64,000 bases of DNA, taken from Ananas comosus. Lineage: Eukaryota > Streptophyta > Magnoliopsida > Poales > Bromeliaceae. The first letter of the stretch is position 1; each line of letters opens with the position of its first letter. Made by a program: the position numbers and the translations under genes. This document shows, in pieces, positions 1 to 12,522 of the stretch. The notes beneath the pieces were generated by a model, which was not told the origin of the DNA, made no database searches, and worked only from the letters and a program-made list of their open reading frames with translations. The DNA lies in NCBI RefSeq assembly GCF_001540865.1, contig NC_033625.1:6904023-6968022 (forward strand), read 5' to 3'.

Positions 1-3000
1 ATCAAACCAAACAACCCCTTAGTGTAGCCAGTCAAAAGAACTAGAATATAAGAAACGTAAACTAATTTCGAATCATACCTTGGATCTCATGATTCCATAA
101 GCACCAAATGCTTTTGCCAATTGTCCAGCTCTGGCACAACCATCAATGAGTGCACCGTATGTATTGGCATTTGGCTCTACGCCAGCATTAACCATCTCAT
201 GGAAAACCTAACAATATCAGTGATATTAATTAATTGCCTAAATCTAGAATATGACAAGACAACTACCAAGAATATACATATCAGAATAAGGGTAGTGGGT
301 AACAAACCATCAACAACAATATGTACTGATCAATCTCCTACTTCATTAAAATCCCATTCACGACTCAATGGCAACTAATCTTGGGCCGCAAAGGCTTCTC
401 GGTTTCTCCCTACCCACAGCTCACTGATCTAGGCTGGTTTGCTAGTTAATTGCACATGTGGCCTCACATGATGTATGAAGGCTCTCCATATACAGTTGCA
501 TAGAGAAATGCGATCTGCTTATTTGGAAGGCAGGAGGTATGATATGGCACGTGTCTCTCAATGTGACCCGCCCACATAGAGGGACTGCATATGGCATTGA
601 GGTGCAATATACACACAAAATCATTAATGTGGCTGGATTAATTACTTCTAGAAGTTTGAAGTATTGTGAGATTAAAAAAAAAAAAACATGACAAATAGGT
701 TTAGAAGAGCAGATAAAAAACTCATGTTTGATAGACTGACAGCTATATTAGATGGCCATGTGAAAAGTTGCCTATATCTCTGTATTACATGCCAGTATTT
801 TGTAAGAATATTTCCATCTTCCTATAGTCACTACTAATCTAACTCTAAGAAGAAACTAAAGGTTAGTGTTCTGATTATACAATTGCTTAGATACAAGTAT
901 TCAACATGATTTGTAATTGCTTAGATACTTGCATTTGACATAACTAAGTCGAGCTGCATAAATCACCATACAGAGCAGCTAATATTGTTGTGTATGATAC
1001 GAAAACGAACTACACTAAAAAGAAAAAATCTACAAGCCATTTTATAACTTTGAATAAACAAGAAGGAATTGAAAGTCACTTTGTTCCATGCTTGTATACT
1101 TGGCTAGATTACCATACTTCAAACATGGCATCAACTTTTCGACTTTTGGCACAGGTCGATATAAGCGTGGTATAAAGTTTGCAATCAGGTTTCAACCCAG
1201 CCTCCTTTAGCAGTAGCATAACCTGGAATGCTCCTACAAAGAGTATATGAAAAACAAGTATTAATAGGCAAAAGTGAATCAATCTGCTTTTAACGAAAAT
1301 AAAATAATTACCATCAAAGTCCTGTGAGCTTGCACACACAGACAATAGCATGTTGAAGGTGCTCATAGTTGGATTCCTAATCAATTTGCCAAACCGGATT
1401 GCTTCTTTTACAGCCTTTTGACTCTTGCAGGCATTCAAAAAGCTTTTCTGATGAACCTGGAAAGATGGTAGATATCAACAATCTGCACAGAAAGAGGCGA
1501 GAACATAGTACGAACAAATATACTGCAGAAAGAATAGATACCTTTTCCATGTCCAACAACCCTTTTCGGTCCATGCTCTCTAGCAAGTCTAGACAATCCT
1601 TCAACCTAATTATTAGAAATACATAGAAGTTGAAACAATTCTTCAATTTCAAGATGACCAAAATCACTTGGAGAGCATTGAATACCCAAAATCAACAAGA
1701 GAGTATTGAATACTCTAGGTTGCTTTTGTTTAACGCAACGAGTTAGAAAACACTATTTTATATCAGAATGGAATAGTACCTTCCATCCCTCAACAAGCTA
1801 CTGTAGGTTCTTAAATATGCTGATGGATCATTTGTGCCTTTTACGTTGGATTGTGGATACATAGACACAGTTCTACTGTTATTTCCATGAGAGAGACTTC
1901 TTCCTTCACCTTCTGTAAAATCGCGGACTTTCTCTATTTTCTTTTCCTTACCTACAGGACCTTCCCTTAAGCATGCGAGAGGAAACCGGCCTTCTGAATA
2001 AAGAACAAGGAAAGAACAGCAACACCTAGAAATTGTCAAGAGCTTGAAAAGTGAAGAATATATAAGTCAAAGGAACATGTACCAATTCCAAGGTTCGACC
2101 TGCCATAGAACGAGAACCTTCTCCACAGATATTGGAAACCTTCAGTGCATTCATTGATTGAGAGGAGCTAATGCTGTCTTGAATAAGATAAAGAGGTTCT
2201 GGCATCAAACTTCTAAAGCATGATATAGTAGTGATCTCAGGCTCTTCTTCATTGCAAGAATAAATCTCTTTTGCGACTTTCTTCAGATATTCATAATTGT
2301 TCGCTAACTCAACACTGTCAGCATTCACAGGCTCTAGATTAGAGTCTTGAGTAATTTCCCTCTGTATCTTATTCATTGCTAGAGAAGGAGAACCAAAGTT
2401 ATCTTCAGCTATCATATTGGGCAGATCAGAGAATGTTTCAGCTTCCTCTTGCTTATCTCCCTCTACAGTATCGGTAATGATAAAAGGAGGAATAGAACAA
2501 CTGGCTTGAAGTCCTTTAGTCCCACCATCCGCAGAAACGCCAAACTGAGGCTTAAGGAACTGTGCATCCAACAGCTGAAAAGTGTACAGCTCACATTAGA
2601 AAATTTCATCAGCTTTTTTATCCAAAAGCACTATGCCTTTTATAAATGTAGGACTATACATTAGTACTAATAAGTTGGGCTTAAACATTTCGCACTGTGT
2701 GATCAAGGCCCATCAAGTTATTTATACTAGGGCAACTCACGGTTTACAAGAATCACTCAAGAACAATCTGCTACTTAATTGTTCAAACAAGAGAAAATGC
2801 TTAAAACTAGGGATGAGTTATCTCCGTTTTAAGAAATATGGTAAATCAGCCAAAGAAATAAGAGCTTGAAGGGACAGAATTTGTAGTATCCCGACAGTCC
2901 CAAATCAAAAGGAAAAGACAATTCTGATGTTCATAGCATCTGGAAGGCCGGAAGTGGAGCATTTCCTCCTGAGAATATAATGGCATTGAAGAAGCAACAG

Positions 3001-3606
3001 AGGGAGCGAATAAGCAGCCAATGGAAAGAGAAAGACTAGTCCCCTAAAAATTGCTTGACACAATATTATCTACGCACAGGGGTATTTCCATCATCTCGAA
3101 CTAAGATATGCATGAAAGGACAGCAATCCTATGCCTCCATGATCATAAAGGCATACCTACATGCTTCTCACTTAGTTTAGGCCAAACCAAATAGTCTACT
3201 GTTGAAAATTGAATACTAAATAAGTGTCCACTAGTGGCGTAAACTTTTAAAGAAATATAGGTTTTTCAAATGATATCATAGTAGGATGTCTGGAGTTCAA
3301 GTCTTCCTAGACTCATAATCCCGTTTAATTTTCTTCCATTTAACTCAGTCCACATCTTTGGCCGGTGAAAAAGTCTTGTGCCCACAAATGAAGAAGAGCA
3401 TCAAATATAAAATACTAAAACACCATTCTTTGGAGTCATAAGATTTTACAGAAACCAACCGTTCCTAGAGCAAGTGGCAAAGGGCATGGTGGTGGTTGGT
3501 ACCCGAGGTCTAAAGTTCGAATCCTAGTTGATTCACATTTCTAGCTAAATTTATTTCTAAATAAAATAAATGAAATGGGTAGCGTGCTACCTATCTCTCT
3601 CTCTCT

Positions 3607-3657
<51 letters not shown>

Positions 3658-4287
3658 AGAAGATTCGTGCTATTTGCTTCGAATTCAGAGCACCCTCTGA
3701 TCATAGGGCGTCACCCAGGACAATGGGTGGGCCCTACAATCCACCGTGCTCTAAATTCCGAGCACCTATTCTTTCTCTTTAGACGGAAAAAAAAACGATT
3801 TTTTTTTACTTTCGCTTGATGCAGCAGAGTGAGTACAACAAATTATAGTCACTTTAATTCCCTACAATTACACAGAAAAACAACATCCGATTCGCCTGAA
3901 CACACACAGAACTCAAGCTAGCGCAGAATTAAGCAAGAAATACAGATAAAAATAACAATGAAAAAACTTTAGCAAACTCACTTCGGAAGAGTACCGCTTC
4001 CTAGCGAGGTAGGCCACCTGGAGAGCTGCGGCGGCAGCAATGGCGGCGGCGACGACATGAACGGAGCTCTCAGAAAGTGATTCATGGAGCGAGCACCTAG
4101 CGTTAAGAACCCGGAACCCTAATTTGCGGCACCTGTGTCGAGATCGCCGTCCACAGGTTCTCAGGTGGTGGTGGTGGTTGTGGCGAACGCCAATGAGGAG
4201 GTAAGAGGAAGAGGAATAGGAGGGAGAAGGGAAGGGGATGATGGAGGGGAGTAGGGTTTGTGGTTTCGGGGAGAAGGTGATCTCCAT
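1..4287 (-). CDS. MRL1: MRL1-like chloroplast PPR protein, 5' part (gene runs off the left edge)
   Basis: In Arabidopsis and Chlamydomonas, MRL1 is a chloroplast PPR protein that stabilises rbcL mRNA, supporting Rubisco large-subunit synthesis. Seven exons were resolved on the minus strand, all in phase: 4287-3982, 2574-2100, 1993-1780, 1605-1542, 1456-1312, 1233-1118 and 207-79, giving 483 codons. Bases 1-78 are the next intron. Residues 1-60 are Ser/His/Arg-rich like a transit peptide, followed by an Ala-rich hydrophobic stretch near 80-95. PPR units begin in exon 5 (STFNMLLSVCASSQDF) and continue through KLYTTLISTCAK and TYGALIDGCARAGQ. I recognise this block as MRL1. The exon 2/3 junction (106-bp intron, donor CAG|GTCGAA) is the least certain; the others rest on GT-AG sites plus family sequence. 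The C-terminal PPRs are outside the window. Confidence 0.9.
3461..3656 (+). mobile_element. tRNA-derived SINE with 49-A tail, in MRL1 intron 1
   Basis: A pol III-type A-box-like sequence (AGAGCAAGTGGC, 3467-3478) lies about 40 bp before a canonical B box (GTTCGAATCC, 3515-3524). An AT-rich body, a short CT run and 49 uninterrupted A residues (3608-3656) follow. That order is the structure of a plant tRNA-derived SINE. It is antisense to MRL1. Target-site duplications are not clear; ACAGAA flanks both sides but is too short to be convincing. Confidence 0.7.
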
Positions 4288-4381
4288 TTTTGTGGGGGGA
4301 AGAGGATTAGGAGAGGAGACGAATGGAGAGATGGAGAGGTGGAGAATTTTGGCGGATATTTCTATAGGTAGTTAGAAATAT

Positions 4382-4398
4382 CACGTGCAAACCACGTG
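4382..4398 (-). promoter_or_regulatory. Paired G-boxes upstream of MRL1
   Basis: Two CACGTG hexamers, at 4382-4387 and 4393-4398, lie 11 bp apart and about 100 bp upstream of the MRL1 start codon. CACGTG is the core bound by plant bZIP and bHLH (PIF/HY5-type) factors and is frequent in promoters of photosynthesis genes. The spacing is about one helical turn. Function here is inferred. Confidence 0.5.
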
Positions 4399-6140
4399 AA
4401 AGGAGATATCTAAATAACGGTATTTTTCCCCAAAACATTAAAAATAAAATTTAATCATCATAATATAAAGTTAAATCTTACTTCATTAGAAAAATAAATG
4501 ACATATAGTTGGATTTTATGGCAAAACTATAAATTAAGCTTACATAACCTATAAACGCACTAAAATTTTACAAATTTCTTTTCTTTTTATTGCTTTAAAG
4601 ATATTTCTTTGTCATAATATTATCTTACATATTTAGCCCAATTGACCCATAAATAATGTTGCGTCCTAAATCTTATCGCGTCCAACTCAACCGATCCAAG
4701 AATATGAATAAAAATTTTTATGTAAGTTTCGGTCATATGCTTGTTCTGTTTGTGGGTTGGCCTGCTATCTGATAGAGCTGATGGGCCGGCCCGATCCATC
4801 TATGTTATGTCGAAAATTGATATTAATACATTATGTTAGCAAATTTGGTGATATTATATTTGGTGTTTTTGAAGTTGTTTAGAGCATTAAACAAGCACTG
4901 AAGTGGCCTATATGAGGTTGTTGTGGGATTTAGGGCCTTTTGGTTTTGCAGCAGGGTATATTGTAGTTCGATGAAGTATTGTCTGAAAAAAAGCTTAAAA
5001 AATAGAAGCTGCAATTAAAACTTTTGCTTTTAATGAAGTAGAAAATTGTTGAACTGATTTTACTAAAAATCTTTTTTGTATTTTCAAAATGTCAGTTATC
5101 AATAAATCAGAATGATCAATTGAATAGAGTTAGCAGTAAGTCGAAATCAAATGAGCAATCAAATCAAATATCGAACGCTATACGTGGGTTTAATGTTGTT
5201 TACCGGGCATGTTAGCTAATGTCATGAGAGAGTGTTGTTAAAATATTTATTTGACAGTGGTTAAAAACAATAAAGTAATCAGCTCTATAAATAATCCTCC
5301 AGAGTCCTCTCTGTAGCTACTATTAACTTAAAACTTTTCCAAGCTACAGTACTAACCCTTTATTAACTTAAACTTTTTCAAGCTACAGTACTAACCCTTT
5401 ATATAGGAATCAAATAATAAAAAACTAGAATAGTGGCACTGTGACACCTACCCTATATACTGAGTAGCCATAGTGACAGATACGGAGAAGCCCAAAAATA
5501 GTAATAGTCCTTTACCTAAAATGTGGCAATGTATCCCCACCTCAGTATGGAATGGGGTCACGACTATTACATAAAGTATCCATTAATTTTTGTGCCATTA
5601 ATCCACCCTCCCCCTCCAATTCATAAAAGCATTTGTTTGTGGTCACATCACCAATATTCTACATGCCTTAAAAGAGTACAGAGGGGATATCCCACAGGTA
5701 GATGAAGGGGAACATCAAAGACACTACCCAGAAACACCAATTAAAGCTGATGTTGAAAGGCTTAAAAGCTTTTGATCTTGATTTTGAGAGGAAAATTTTC
5801 TAGGGTGGTAAGATGGAAAGGGCATCACGCAATGTGAAAAGGATTTGGGGTTGTTACAAAGCGGAACTGACCGACATTAATTATCATTCACAATTGAGAA
5901 AATCTCGCACACACCGAAGCCAACTATCCTAGAAAACCAAAAGATTTTATTGATAGATCTGATATTATTATATTTAAAAACCATCTAATTAAATGTAATC
6001 TTAACATTCATCGCATATCTTATAATATTGCGGGAGCGGATTGATAGAGATTTCACTCGTGTTGGAAAGGTAAAACCCGCAATCTAGTAAAACTAAGTGA
6101 GCTTCTAATTGAGCTTTCGCGCAATGTTATCCATATATAT
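4399..6140. other. Intergenic, no gene seen
   Basis: AT-rich spacer between the divergent MRL1 and LOG genes. The only structure seen is a direct tandem duplication of about 44 bp around 5315-5403 (repeat core AAGCTACAGTACTAACCC). Open frames here are short and show no family resemblance. Confidence 0.6.
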
Positions 6141-6141
6141 N

Positions 6142-6275
6142 ATTATACTATTCAACCAACCACCCACTCAACCCTAGAGGATCCACATCATCCTAACCAC
6201 ATATTTTTTAATCTAAAGGCCAAAAACTTATAAGCACCAATGTCTTGGTACTTTTAAAAATATAGTAGTTCAATT
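6142..6275. mobile_element. Half of a MITE, family A (5' half missing)
   Basis: It matches the right half of the family A element at 36620-36853 (shared CAACCACCCACTCAACCCTA, then a region ending near a TA microsatellite). The left terminal repeat is absent and an N base sits at the break. It is followed by a TA repeat. Confidence 0.6.
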
Positions 6276-6560
6276 ATATATATATATATATATATAAAAG
6301 ATTGAAAATTTTTTATTTTTTTTGTTGTTTGTCTTATTCTAGTCAACTTAATGTATTTAACCCAATCCTGTGGGGGATTGTGGTCGTCTAATTTTAGTGG
6401 GCCATCTCTAGAAATATGACAAGCATGTGACATTTTCTTCAAATCCATGCCCCCCGTGTCATTGGACGACCCCATAATGTCAAAAAAAAAAAAAGGAATC
6501 ATCTTTTTTGAATAAAGAAAAAGAAAAAAAAAGTTACCATTTAATAATTAAGAATAATAT

Positions 6561-6795
6561 ATATGAGTCCGACTGGAATATTATCGATAGCACCAAGCAT
6601 TTTGTGCTATCAAATTTTCCACCGTTAGATTTAATTTTTTGATTATTTTTATTCGTTAAATTATACTATTAAACTAATAATTTACTCAAGCCTAGAAGAC
6701 CCACATCATTCTAACCGTATATTTTTTTATTCAAAGACTGAAAACCTAATAGCATCAATAACTTGTGTTATTAATAGTGTTCCAACCTAGTTATA
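6561..6795. mobile_element. MITE, family A, complete
   Basis: About 235 bp with ends GAGTCCGACTGGAATA and an inverted counterpart at 6771-6790. Inside the ends are the mirrored phrases AGCACCAAGC and GCATCAATAACTTG. Same family as 36350-36590 and 36620-36853. No coding capacity. Confidence 0.7.
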
Positions 6796-7783
6796 ATATA
6801 CATATATTAGAAAAAAAAATTGAGAGAATAAAAAAGTTTATACTTAAGAAAAAGAAAAGAATGGAGAAGGTTATGCTATGCGAACTACCTTCAACAACCG
6901 AAAGTTATGCAGGAATTTTGGACAATGTAAACGAAGTCGGAAAGTGCTCATGGAATGAGAATATTACTAGAAATTAAACATCTCCAGTCAATATAAAGGA
7001 TTTGTATATTGAAAATTTTAAATTTTAATCAATATTGATAACTAGGGTTATTAAGAAATTAACAATATTGAAAGTGCCAAAATTGAAGATCAAAACATTT
7101 ATGCTATGTGTGGAGAGGAGATTATGAGAAGATATGTAGAAACTAAGCATGAGTTAATTATGAAAGCTTATGTAACTGTCACACAATATATAATTAGTGT
7201 GTACAGAATTTGAGTAATTCAGCTAAGTGTATGTGTGTTTATGTGTATGCGCATTTTTATTTTGGTAATATAAGTTGGATAATTATTAAAAGAAATTGCT
7301 CATTCACATGGAAGTTTTGAATTTTCTTACAATTTCAGTGATCTTGAAACTTAATTTTTTTATTATTATTATTATTTATGAGATCCACTTGGCCTGCACA
7401 AAATACCACTGAATTCCTACTGGGCCACATAAATGCGGCCGTACATATATAGAGCTCCTTTCTGGTCTCTCTGTTAAAATTTTCACCACTTTTTATTGAG
7501 ATTTTATAATATTACTCTCTAAATCTCTAAAATTGCATGGTACTTCTCCACAATTTGTGCATGATAATTATTTTTTTAAAAAAAAATCATAAGTTGTGCA
7601 TATCAGTATCTTATATCATCTTTGCTAGTATTACTTTATATAATATTATATAAATCATTCTTTAACAGAAGATTGTTCAGATACTTATATCTTTCAATGT
7701 TTCTAGATAAATAATAATATTGATATTTTTGAGAATATTAAAAGTGGTTAAAAAAAGAATGAAAGAGCAAAAAAATAATCTAA

Positions 7784-8377
7784 GGACTTGTTTGGTTCAT
7801 CTATTTTGGGTATGGAATGAAAATCGGTTTGATCAAATCCAATTAATTTTGTTTGGTTCGCATGAATCGATTTGGGATTTCTATTTTGGACTGGAATGGG
7901 AATGACCCATTAGCCTTCAACTTGATTTCGATCTTCTAGCCCGGATTGAGATTTCATTCCGGAAGCCCACTAAGTTCTCGAAGTCCATGTGACCATCTCA
8001 TCCTCCTTCTCTTCACCTCTTTCTCAACAAAAAAAAAAAAAATTATCCTCTCTCAAAATCCTATTCCTAACCCACATCAATAAAAATTTTTAAAAATAAA
8101 TTTGATTTTTTTTTTGAAAAATTTATTAGAGAATAGTATTATATTTTTCATAAATTTTAAACAATATAAATTTATATTTGAGAGTAAAATTAGTATTATA
8201 GTATTCTATAATTTTTTTAGTTTATACGAACCAAACAATAAAATATAAATAACTCATTTCAATTTCTAATCCATAAATAAATCAAACGTCTTGAAAGAGT
8301 GGGCCATTCTAATTATCATTTCAGTTTATTTCCATTCTATTATTCATTTCAATTCCACCCTCAAATCAAACGAGCCC
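7784..8377. mobile_element. Tourist-like (PIF/Harbinger) MITE, 594 bp
   Basis: The left end GGACTTGTTTGGTTC and the right end CAAATCAAACGAGCCC are an imperfect inverted repeat, flanked on both sides by the trinucleotide TAA (7781-7783 and 8378-8380). A 3-bp TAA/TTA duplication with G-rich termini is the PIF/Harbinger signature. Non-coding, AT-rich inside. Confidence 0.75.
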
Positions 8378-8786
8378 TAAATCTAAAGTAAGAGAAGATT
8401 TCAAAGAGTTTATAGATTTCGAATAAAGTAAGAAATTTAAAAGCAAAATAGGTTTAAGTCACGAAGATAGCCCGCGTGGAGAAACTTTATATGAAAAGAC
8501 TAATGCGCACGAGATATAATAAATTGATAAATGAGAAGTAAATAATGATAAGTTTGAGAGACTTGTATGAAACGTTAATTGACTTACAAGGACTAACATG
8601 TAAAATTTCTCCACTTTTACTGTTCATAAATGCCAAAAGGCCAGGAATGCCTTCTTTTTTGGAGAGAAGGAGATATCAAATACGATTATATTATAATTTA
8701 TTCTTTTATTAATTAATTAATTAATCCTCTGTTCTTCTTCCTCCTCTTTCCTGTTTTTTTCTTTTTTTTTTTTTGAATATTTCGGG

Positions 8787-8795
8787 TTTAAAAAG
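8787..8795 (+). promoter_or_regulatory. Probable TATA element of the LOG gene
   Basis: TTTAAAAAG lies about 190 bp upstream of the LOG start codon, just after a T-rich tract. It would place transcription start near 8815-8825 and leave a leader of roughly 165 bases. This is inferred from position and composition. Confidence 0.4.
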
Positions 8796-8985
8796 CCCCC
8801 CAACCATCCAATCCTTTCCTCCACCACAACAAGAGAGGTGAAGTGAAGGGAGAGAAACCCATTAGAGCTAGGATCAGAGTTGCTTTGAGATTCGGAAATA
8901 CATCATACATATATTGATATATAGATATATATAGTCGATCTCCTCGGTACCGGTAGTCCAATAGGAACGTGGTATACAAACGGAA

Positions 8986-9166
8986 ATGGAGAAGCAAGAG
9001 GAAGGGGCTCTCTATTCAACACCATCACCACCACCATCACCATCTTCTTCTCGGTTCAAAAGGGTTTGTGTTTTCTGCGGCAGCAGCCCCGGAAAGAAGG
9101 CTACTTACCAGCTTGCTGCTATTCAACTGGGCCATCTATTGGTCAGTTTCCCATTCCCCATTTCTT

Positions 9167-9202
<36 letters not shown>

Positions 9203-9560
9203 TTTGTTCTTCTCTTTTTTCTTCTTCTTCTTCTTCTTCTTCTTCTTCTTCTTCTCGCAATAGCTTCTTTCTGCAGCAGAATCAGACTATAGCAGAAACT
9301 CGAGATTTCTATCATTGCTAAACGGTCTACTTGCGGCCGCTTAACGCAGAAGTAGAAGTATCAAATTTGAACTTCTGATTTTACGTCCCAAAAAACCTCC
9401 TTTTTTACTGCTGCTGCTGAAAACAGAAGTAGAGGGTTTTGGTTGCAGGGTGCTGCTCTGTCTCATCATCATATAGAGGGAATTTGGGGAAAAACCCAGT
9501 TGCCCGAATTAGGAATAAGAGATGATAAATTACAAGTGTAGTTGATTCACAATTGGTCTC

Positions 9561-9592
<32 letters not shown>

Positions 9593-9732
9593 AGATTACG
9601 AGTGTTTACTTTGGCAGGTGGAGAGGAACATAGACTTGGTGTATGGAGGGGGCAGTGTTGGGCTCATGGGACTTGTCTCCCAAGCTGTCTACAATGGAGG
9701 TCGCCATGTCCTTGGGTCTCTCTCTCTCTCTA

Positions 9733-9778
<46 letters not shown>

Positions 9779-11501
9779 GTGACTTCACAATTTTCTTTTT
9801 TTGTTTTCTCTTTTGTTTTTATGTTTGAAGACAATATGATTTCAAAGAGTTGCAGACAAATTTCTCAGGCTCTTTTTTTTGTTATCTGGCTCATTTTGCA
9901 GGGTTATCCCCAGGACACTGATGCCCAGAGAGGTACGCCCTTTTATTTTTAATGCCTTTTAATTGTTTTTTCTGTATTTATTTTTCTTTATAATTATTTT
10001 TTAAAATTCTTTTTCTTTTTTTATAAAACCAAGAAAAAAAAAAAGAAGTTGAGCACGCCCAATTAATTATACATCTACCACTTCCTACTAATTAACAGGT
10101 TCTATTAGTGACAGCATCTGTTCAGTTTATTTTTATATATATAGTTGATAAAAATATTAACTGCACGACAATTATGCGTTATTTCAGATAACAGGAGAGA
10201 CCGTTGGAGAGGTGAGAGCAGTCTCCGGCATGCACCAGCGAAAGGCTGAGATGGCTCGGCAAGCCGATGCCTTCATCGCACTACCCGGTAAGTCCTAAAC
10301 AAGTAAAAGAAAAAAGCCATGAATACATGTAAGAATGGGTGTACATCCTACTCTTCATCCATTCAAAGATGAAGAATTATTCAATACTAGTCATATGATG
10401 TGGCTAGAAGCTAAAGTGAATCTCACCCGCAGATGGGATGGTTGTAAAGTCTACACCCACTTTTGGGTGTATATTTAGTATTGGAGCTAGGCTACTATAC
10501 TATCTATAGTACCGAGCTCCGGTACTATAGTGTTTGTTTTCGATCTTAGGGCGTTCAAATCAACGATCCACACCGTTAAAACTGATCTAGGGTATTTAAA
10601 GTTTTTAGAAATAAAATTTTATATTTTTTCGACATAGTTTACCTTATGATCAAACTATTTCAAAATTGTCAATTTTCAATGGCTATTATGACGAGTTTGG
10701 AGTTTAACGGTGTAGAAAAATCTAAATTTCTTCAAATTTTGATAGAAAATACTTTAAACTATATAGATTAAGGTTAACATTCTTGATCTTGAATTTAAAA
10801 GTCCTATGCTCAAATTTTAAAGATTATTCAATTTCCACCGTCCATTTTGATATAATTTATTTACTAAGTAAACGATATCGAAAAAAACTAAAATTTTATT
10901 CCTAAGAAATTCATATACCTTAGATCATATTTAACGGTGTGGATTATTGATTTGAACGCCCTAAGATCGAAAATAAACACTATAGTACCGGAGCTCGGTA
11001 CTATAGATAGTATAGTAGTCTAATTCTTTAGTATTGCTCATTCCTGTTTCTACAGTATAATAATTTATTCCAGCTTTTTATTATATATAGTTAAAAATTG
11101 TAGACTATTTAAACGGCAAACTCTTGCTTGCTACTTCTCAGGACACAAAAACTGTTACCAAAAGCGAGACAATCAAACACTAAGTAATTGAGAAGCTAGA
11201 TTCTTGATTCAAAATTATTAAAGAAAAACAGGGTAATTAATTAGACTGAGATCCTCATGGCACGTCGCATGGGGCCGTAGATCGATTTATAGCTCATGCT
11301 CCTCACCTGACTCGTTTTTTTTTTTTTGGGTGGGGGACTTAGATTAGTTAGCGCACTAATAGTAATGCCTCCATGTGAACCAACAGGAGCGCATAAGGGT
11401 CAGAAAACCACACAATGGTGACCCACGTGCCCACTATTATTTTCTTAAGTCAAGTCTAATGATTTGATTGAATTTTATTGCTCTCACACCTTACACAAAA
11501 C

Positions 11502-11547
<46 letters not shown>

Positions 11548-12522
11548 TTATTTATTTATTTATTTATTTATATATATGCCCCTCTAAACTAGTGGATGAT
11601 TATGTACTTTTCATATTATTCTAATCACAATGTGAGATTGGTTTCCAAAATACTATTTATACTTTCAAATACACTATTTATATATGTACGTTAAATCGTG
11701 TAAGACTCTAACTACCAATCTTTTCGTCCTTAATATTACTATAATACGGTAATATTTGATTGGCCTAGTTTTATTCTTTTTATTTGGATTCTAATTTATG
11801 ATCCCTTTATTTTAAAAAAAATAATATTAATTAATGGGAAGAAACCAGATTCATTGATTAAAAAATAAGAGAGAGAGAGAATTTAATGTGTTCTTTATGT
11901 GATTTAGGTGGCTATGGAACCTTAGAGGAGCTTTTAGAAGTCATTACTTGGGCCCAGCTGGGAATCCATGACAAACCGGTAACTAAATTAAGCTTCTCTC
12001 CCTCAAATCTTGCTTTAGTATTATATTAGATATACATACATATACAATGATCACACAAGTTTTATATTTAAATGATCATTAAGCAAATGGTTAGCAAAAT
12101 ATAGCACATTATTATCTATATAATAATGTGTCGTCTATGGAACGTCTACATGTTCATGCATTAATGCATGTCCTTTTTTTGGGTAGGTGGGTTTGTTGAA
12201 CGTTGATGGCTACTACAATTCTCTTCTGTCTTTCGTCGACAAGGCCGTCGACGAAGGGTTCATCACGCCCGCCGCGCGCCATATCGTAGTCTCCGCCCCG
12301 ACCCCTCAAGAGTTGCTATCCAAACTCGAGGTATATATATATACACACACCAATGTGTAGGATTCAGAATTTAGGATTAATCAAAGTTTAGATCTCTAAA
12401 CAAACGAAGATGTTTCAATCTTTTTGCAGGATTATGTTCCAATTCATGATGGGTCCGGGCTCAAGCTAAGTTGGGAGATGGAGCAAATTGGGCTCACACC
12501 CAAATCGGACATTTCACGTTGA
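8986..12522 (+). CDS. LOG: Cytokinin riboside 5'-monophosphate phosphoribohydrolase (LOG family)
   Basis: LOG enzymes release active cytokinin free bases from cytokinin nucleoside 5'-monophosphates in one step, in cytosol and nucleus. Seven exons join in phase: 8986-9141, 9618-9715, 9902-9932, 10188-10287, 11908-11978, 12187-12330 and 12430-12522, giving 230 residues, normal for the family. After a Ser/Pro-rich N-terminus come [11 protein letters not shown] (residues 26-36), [10 protein letters not shown], the MHQRKAEM motif and the nucleotide-site signature PGGYGTLEE, which exon 4 and exon 5 share (split inside the first Gly codon). All introns have GT-AG ends. Exon 3 is only 31 bp. Intron 1 carries CAT and CTT repeats and intron 4 a 543-bp transposon. 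The gene looks intact. Which LOG paralogue it is cannot be told from the window. Confidence 0.95.
9168..9777 (+). repeat. Microsatellites in LOG introns 1 and 2
   Basis: Intron 1 holds a CAT run (about 9168-9200), a CTT run (about 9212-9255) and a CT run (about 9557-9592). Intron 2 opens with a long CT run (about 9717-9777) directly after the splice donor. These generate long His-, Ser- or Leu-rich open frames that are not genes. Confidence 0.85.
10484..11026. mobile_element. Mutator-type MITE, family B, in LOG intron 4
   Basis: 543 bp flanked by a perfect 10-bp direct duplication, TTTAGTATTG (10474-10483 and 11027-11036). The termini form an inverted repeat of about 85 bp, starting GAGCTAGGCTACTATAC and ending with its near complement, and including GATCTTAGGGCGTTCAAATC. 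Long terminal repeats with a 9-10-bp duplication are typical of Mutator-like elements. No transposase. The element at 36868-37407 has the same architecture. Confidence 0.85.
11505..11580. repeat. TA then TTTA microsatellite in LOG intron 4
   Basis: A (TA)n run passes into (TTTA)n and back to TA. Simple sequence inside the intron; no other feature. Confidence 0.85.

Noticed and set aside
3260..3340. Second SINE (GGAGTTCAAGTCTTCC resembles a B box)
   Set aside because: No convincing A box, poly-A tail or repeat boundary was found.
8969..9321. Long His-, Ile- and Ser-rich frames overlapping LOG exon 1
   Set aside because: They read through the LOG splice donor into CAT and CTT microsatellites in intron 1.
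9606..9788. Arg-Glu repeat frame on the minus strand
   Set aside because: It is the CT microsatellite at the start of LOG intron 2 read in reverse.
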